Below are positions 58,620 to 64,000 of a stretch of 64,000 bases of DNA, piece by piece. Where the stretch lies: assembly GCA_009760855.2 (NCBI GenBank), contig WPIO01000026.1:4903001-4967000 (forward strand), given 5' to 3'. Position 1 is the stretch's first letter, and each line of letters begins with the position of its first letter. The position numbers were made by a program, and so were the translations under genes. The stretch comes from Cristatella mucedo. Its lineage: Eukaryota; Bryozoa; Phylactolaemata; Cristatellidae. The notes beneath the pieces are model-generated. The model did no database searches, was not told the origin of the DNA, and saw only the letters and a program-made list of their open reading frames with translations.

Positions 58620-58967
58620 TCTGAAGTTCGTTCTAGGCTTTGGCTGCCCATAGGCTTGTGCAACACTGAAGGTACGTCCTCGAAGGATTTGAGGTCGGTT
58701 AGAGGCACAGCTAAAAGACCTAAGTCGGAAGGTCGGCGGTACGATACACAAAGCTGATTACGAAGTACGTGTATGTCGGGTAGGTTCGCCGTTACAAGAG
58801 AATGATGGGACCCGAAAGTGAGCGAGAGAACCTCGCTGACACGCTGCATGAGAGGAGAGACAGAAAATAGAGACAGACAGACAGAGAGACAAAGAGAGGA
58901 CACTGACAAGGAGAGACAGAGAGACCGAAAAAGGAGAGACAGAGACAGACAAGGAGAGAGAGAGAGA

Positions 58968-59004
<37 letters not shown>

Positions 59005-59165
59005 AGTGGAGAGAGGAGAGAGAGAGACGACGAAGGAGAGGAGAGAGAGGAGAGCAGACCAGAAGCAGTGCAGGTCTGTGAAGAAAGATGCACTGCAGCA
59101 ATCGCCACGTTGGTGACAGAAAAGCCAAAGCTGCCAAGTTTTGCACCGACTGCGAGCAATCCTAC
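58620..59165 (-). mobile_element. LINE-A-like RT C-terminus split by a (GA)n expansion
   Basis: 58620-58850 (TCGAAGGATTTGAGGTCGG, GGTACGATAC) and 59065-59165 (AGTGCAGGTC, GCCAAGTTTTGCACC) are consecutive LINE-A segments on the minus strand. 58855-59055 is a GA-rich microsatellite between them. Confidence 0.7.
58855..59055. repeat. GA-rich microsatellite inside a LINE
   Basis: GAGA with GACA and GGAG variants, about 200 bp. Confidence 0.9.
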
Positions 59166-59251
59166 ATCCTACTAGACTAGCGGCCAGGCTTTCCTCAACC
59201 AGCAGAATGTCTCTAACTCACTGCGGCGGAGGAGCGGACATTTAATATAAC

Positions 59252-59295
<44 letters not shown>

Positions 59296-59395
59296 CTTCT
59301 TGATAAAGCGCCCTCAGAGAACTTAATCTCTCTCGTGGCGCTTTACATTTGCTGCAAAAGAAAATGCAATTGAATGGTGAGTAAAGCTGGCACGG
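59252..59395 (-). mobile_element. LINE-A 3' tail
   Basis: (AAT)n, then inverted TTGATAAAGCGCCCTCAGAG, TCGTGGCGCTTTACATTTGC and GCAATTGAATGGTGAGTAAA. Confidence 0.8.
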
Positions 59396-62189
59396 GAGCG
59401 GCGGCTCGTGTCGCTGCGCGGCCATTTTCTCAGCTTTCGTTCACACCCTCGTTCGTTCATTCTCGCAGCCGGTCGACGAGAGAGAGGAGTGAGAGAGCTC
59501 GCCGAGGGACGTCGCACACTTGGTGATGTTGATTTCTCTTTGATTATCGGGAGCAGTCGGCGTACTGCTCTCCGCAGACCTGGCTGATCGGCTCTATTTC
59601 CCGCCTCGGAGACACAGTGCTTCCGCGACAGCTGCCACGCAGCCAAGGCCGGTGGTCCCATAATCTCGGCGTCGCCGGGCCAATTGTTACTGGGAGAGCT
59701 CCGAAGCTGCGGCGAGCCGAAAGCGTATCGCCTCGGCGAGGCACTTACGACGTGCCCAGCGACCAACAATGGACGCCATCTTCGGCCTAGTGATGCCCGG
59801 CTGCCCGCTTTAGCCCAGCTCTAAAAATGCTGCAGGTCTTAAAAAATTCTGCATCAGTCTAGAAAAATCTATCCTCTCTAGGGAAATCGACGGCCGAAGC
59901 CGGCCTGCAGGCCTCTGTAGCCCACTGTCGAAAAAGCAGGAAGCTTACCAGAGAGAGAGGCCATGGGAAGCTGAGGCAACCCAGAGCTCCACTTCAGCGC
60001 TTTCGGTGGTCCTCTAGGTGGCGCAGCCAGCCGCCCCCTACGAGCAGCGATACGAGACGCGTGAAATCGATCCTATTCAAGTCGCGCGAACTGAAGCATA
60101 GATCGGGGTAACGCAAGCAGGAAGCCGACAAGCGGCGCAGATCCTTCCTTTTGCCAGAGAGGATTAAACAAATTTTGAAATACGGGGCGAAAGGGCCAGC
60201 GGGAAGACTGCGGGCGCCCCTATGTTGGCGTCCCAGCTTCCGACAGAGCCGCTTGCCACCTGGCGATTGTAGGAATAAACGGCGCGTCGAATGGTCCAAA
60301 AAGGAAGCGTCTACCCGATTTCTAACCGCGATGACTAACTTGGCGGACGGCTGTACTCGAGGAAAGCACGAGCCGCGTCAATAAACAGCAGAAGTGCGAG
60401 AGGCCAGAGAGCGAGGCACTCCGGCCGCCACGGGAGGCTCTGCGAGGAAGACGCTTCGAGGGGCGTCAGCGCAAGCGCGGGCAACGGCCCCGCGCGCGCG
60501 CGCGCGCAGCTTGCGCGGCGCGACGAGGATGTGCGCAAAACGTGCTGAGCCACTCTTGAATGCGCAAATAGCACAAAGCAGCAGCAGCAGGATTTTCGCT
60601 CTGACGCCCGGCGCTCATTAAGCACTTCGAGCTCGGCTGTCTCGCGGGCGGTTGTCGTGTCTCTTCGCGGTTCGCACAGGCCTCCATCTCAGTGCGCATT
60701 CGCTGAAGGATATGGTGCATTCTGGGGAATATGAGGGGATTCAGGGATTTGCGAATCACCTGAATGTTGCCCGATACTCTGACTGGCTCCTTCTTCCCAG
60801 GATCCATGGACACGAAAACTTAAAATAATGAAACGACGCACGCCAACGGCGATTGCGACGGTGCAGACTGAGGTCGTTACTGCTAGCCCCAGTCGAGAGG
60901 AAAACTTAGTGCCGGCGTCGACTCAGAAAAAAAAAAAAAGCCAGTAACCAGCGGGTGATGCGCTATACCCCTCCTGGCTCAGGATATGTCCCGTCTTAAA
61001 AGATGACGCAGAGCACAAATGTTTAGACAATAACTACAACTCGTTCTTAAATTATTGTTGATTGTTCAGTGGAAGTTATTCAAATCGGAAGGCATTCCCA
61101 ACATTTCCGTGATTTTAGAAAACAAAGATACTGACTTTCGCCGACACCTTAAAGCGTTATACATTGTGAGAGTTTTTCAATTTTAGCAATTAAGGAGCGT
61201 CTCAGAAGTAGTCGAAGCTGCGGTGAATGGCCTGCTTAGCGCTTGTTGCCGGCGCTAGGCGGGACACGCCGGCCGGCTTCTCAAATTGGCTTGGCCTGCA
61301 GGCTGCCGTGACCCGGATCCGCCTCGGCCCGTTCTGAAGAGGGAGAGGAACCGCATAGTAACTGACGGCTAATGACAGGGAAGTACGCCTTGCCGGGGGG
61401 AGGGGCCGTGGAACTGGCAAAAACTAGAGGCCGAAGGACCAGCTGCACTCCCGCCAGTTTCCCTTGTCCCTTCGCCTCCGTCCCTTACTCTTAAGCATAC
61501 GGGTGTTAAAAAGTGGGGGTATGCCAAGCCGATATACGCTGTTAAAGCCTGCTGCCGACGCGCTGCTGCTGTACACAAGGCGCGAACTTGCAGTCCATCG
61601 TTTACAGTGCGGCCATGAGCGGCATCGTTTAACAAGCTTGGGCGCCTGGCGTGAAGAGAGCGTGGAGGCAGGCGAGTAACAGAGCCTGCTGGTCTACTCA
61701 GCAGAAGGATCGCTGGCCAACGGGCTTCAATTTGAAATACGCGACTTTACATGGCGGCAGAGACAAATCGAAAACAGACATGCGGTTTTGTTGTTTCAAA
61801 GCCGAACGGAGAAAGAATCCCCGCCACCAGCAGGGCGCGCAGGCGGGCCGCCACCGAAGTGAGTGAGGGCCGGGGCTGTTCGAGATTCCTTATTACCCCA
61901 GACAATCAGATGGTAAAAGAGGTCCAGTTACAAATCTGTGTTCCGTATTATTACATTATGAGACTCTCTCGTTACGGATTTTCGTAGCGTTTCATCATTT
62001 TTTACGACGCACATTCTACGATTTTAAATTTTCAATCGCAATAAAGTCTTTTGAGTAAAGGAAGACATAGAGACTGTTGTTGAACCTAAAATACTAGGTG
62101 GGCAATGTCAAGCTGATATACAGCTACGTCCCCGCGTTAATGAATAAATAGGGATGCAAAAGGCATTGAAATAATCGCATTGCCTCCTA
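59395..62189. other. Anonymous sequence with CpG-rich patches
   Basis: CpG-rich at about 59.4-59.8 and 60.38-60.63 kb, with a short (CG)n at about 60492-60506. No repeat family or gene recognised. Confidence 0.4.
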
Positions 62190-62441
62190 TGTGGTTTATA
62201 TAATTGATGGCACTGCCCCTGATGCTGTACGAGTGGGCTGTGACACTCGATGTGGTAAAGCAGGCCGGACTGCATTATGTTTGTTTTGACAAGGAGTCGG
62301 GGGACTCCGGTGGGCGAGAGGGAGCGAGAGAGTTTGTGCTTCAACCCTGCTCCAGTGTGGTACTTGGGAGAATAAACTGTGGTGTGTTGGGCACGTCGGC
62401 TAGCTTCCTGTGCCTTCGCGACGGATTAATGTCAGACTACA
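62190..62441 (+). mobile_element. Solo-LTR-like copy related to the 55.56-kb element
   Basis: Begins TGTGGTTTATATAATTGATG and ends near CAGACTACA. It shares GCACTGCCCCTGATGCTGTA, GGACTCCGGTGGGCGA, AATAAACTG and GGCACGTCGGCTAGC with the LTR-like stretches at 55.56-56.62 kb. Flanks TCCTA and CTCTG do not match, so a target duplication is not visible. Confidence 0.65.
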
Positions 62442-62444
62442 CTC

Positions 62445-64000
62445 TGAGGGGAGCATTGCCAGAATCGGAAAATACATCAACAGTTCAGGTGAACAAAGGA
62501 AATGACCTATCTCTTTGACCGACCTGAACAGTCCATAGCGAATAATCAATGCCTGCTTAAACGCCCTCGTGTTGAACTAGAATTATTTATTGTTGAATAG
62601 TGAAACATGGTCTTAACGGTCGGTGTTAGGTTGAAATAGACTTGTTGGGTATTGTATCTTGGATTCGGACTTCGTAGTCCAACCAAAGGAAGAGACTAAT
62701 ATAGAAGTTAAGAGTTACGACCGGGGCCTCGACAGGTGCTTGGAGTAGGATTCAGCAAAAATATGACTCAAGCGCGTTCGGTCCCCCTCGAAGCAGTCTT
62801 TTCGAATCCATTGTTTTTTAAGTTTTTCGACAAACAAGGCTGTCCCATGGGAGGCAGTTATCTATTGCCCCCTACCAAGGGGGTACGGAGTCCTCCTTTT
62901 ATCTCAGGATTTCTATTACCTCATTGCGCTTATGTGGCAACAAACAGTTGATCTTTCTTCGTTACGTGTTGTAAATTTTCACCTAAAAATTTTGATCGTC
63001 TTAAGCGTGACGTCTTACGTGCCAAATTTTGGGCACCTTTCACTGGGACTATTTTTCTCTTGGTCTCATGTGCATGGCCATACTCACAACAAATGTCACA
63101 CATTCGCTCAATATTCTCTCGGATTATAGCTCCCCCCTATTATATGATTCTTTCACCCACCAGCTGATCGATGAGGATCTCGTTCAGTCTACAGTGTGCG
63201 CCCCGCCTCGCATCCAAATCTTTTGTGAATCGCGAAACTACAGAACCTTGACATCGAAGCTGCAGACAAAAGTAATCTTCTTTCTCTGTCTGCTACATCC
63301 CCTTCCGACTGCCATCTCCGGTGTAATGCTCAGCACGACAACGTGCTTGCGTGTTAACAAATTCGCGACCTCGACTATACGCGTGGTATCCCACCTCAAA
63401 GACGCCTATAGTTATCGCATAAATAGAGCACCAAGACTGAACACCAGGACTGACTTTATCATTGTCAGGTCTACGAGACTACTTAAAGCTACACCATCAA
63501 TCTAGCAAAGCCACGTCGGCTTCTACAAAAATATTATTGAATAAATGGTGCATAATTTAAAATTCTTGTTTCTACGAGTCGCATCTTCTTAATCACCCAG
63601 ATTAGCTCCTTACTAGTGATAATTGCGATGATCTAGATATATTCTCAAGATTCCTTCTCAGCCAAGAAAGACAAGATCTGAGAGTCAAAAGTCCCTAAGG
63701 TTGAGGCTTGCACTGTGCGATTCCACTGTCCCTCAATACGCAGGCTCCAACTCCCGTCCTCAATGCCGTGCACACTATGTCACTGTCTACACATTGAGAG
63801 GAGGCCGCCACGGCCTGACCTGTATTCGAATTCATCTCCCCAGTCAAAGGAGACTCACCATCCTGTAGACACTGTTTTCCCTCTCTAGTTCCACGATGCA
63901 TCCGATCAGCTGCTGTACCATATAGCTATCAAGCAGTGTCTATGCTTAACCTCAGGTCTTGTCCCTGCAACTTTCAAAAATACTATTTTAAGGCTAACAA
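62445..64000. other. Anonymous sequence
   Basis: Moderately AT-rich. A 158-codon plus frame (63029-63505) has no recognisable domain. No repeat recognised. Confidence 0.45.

Noticed and set aside
62736-63505. Short frames of 65-158 codons near the right end
   Set aside because: No domain, no splice context, length within chance expectation for the composition.

Overview
This is animal (metazoan) nuclear DNA, not a prokaryotic or viral window. Coding density is very low, the one clear gene is split by a spliceosomal intron, and most of the rest is decayed retroelements, microsatellites and CpG-rich unique DNA. The gene is a Shaw-type (Kv3-family) potassium channel on the minus strand whose protein looks most like the invertebrate Shaw proteins. 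That points to an invertebrate, but I cannot name the phylum or species. || Layout. 1-5.97 kb: a pyrimidine tract, 3' ends of LINE family A (some tail to tail), one LINE-B copy and a dispersed repeat. 6-12.4 kb: CpG-rich patches, a LINE-A fragment and tRNA-derived SINE copies. 12.4-19 kb: mostly anonymous, with one LINE-A. 19-24.7 kb: a dense LINE cluster holding the most complete element, with endonuclease, connector, reverse transcriptase and 3' tail recognisable in order on the minus strand. 25-31.2 kb: SINE, (AT)n, CpG-rich blocks, a LINE-B copy and an 11-copy TGACGT minisatellite. 32.1-33.1 kb: (GA)n/(GT)n microsatellites with two SINEs. 33.1-39.5 kb: two Shaw exons and the intron between them, which contains a SPIN-like hAT miniature element, nested LINEs, a SINE and a foldback element. 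40-47 kb: LINE, SINE and dispersed-repeat copies. 47.3-49.8 kb: a large CpG-rich block. 52.7-59.4 kb: SINEs, a 0.68 kb (CT)n tract, and LINE-B interrupted by a small LTR-type element with a 5-bp target duplication. 59.4-64 kb: mostly anonymous, with one solo-LTR-like copy near 62.2 kb. || How the parts relate. The Shaw exons join in phase 0 to give residues 1-487 (T1 domain, S1-S6, pore, start of the C-tail); the last exon is not identified. SINE-1 carries a 3' end resembling the LINE-A tail, the classic sign that a SINE uses the LINE's retrotransposition machinery. I found no convincing novel gene system. The most notable items are the SPIN-like hAT element in the Shaw intron, the SINE/LINE tail sharing, the datable nested insertions, and the GCC repeat beside a Shaw splice donor.
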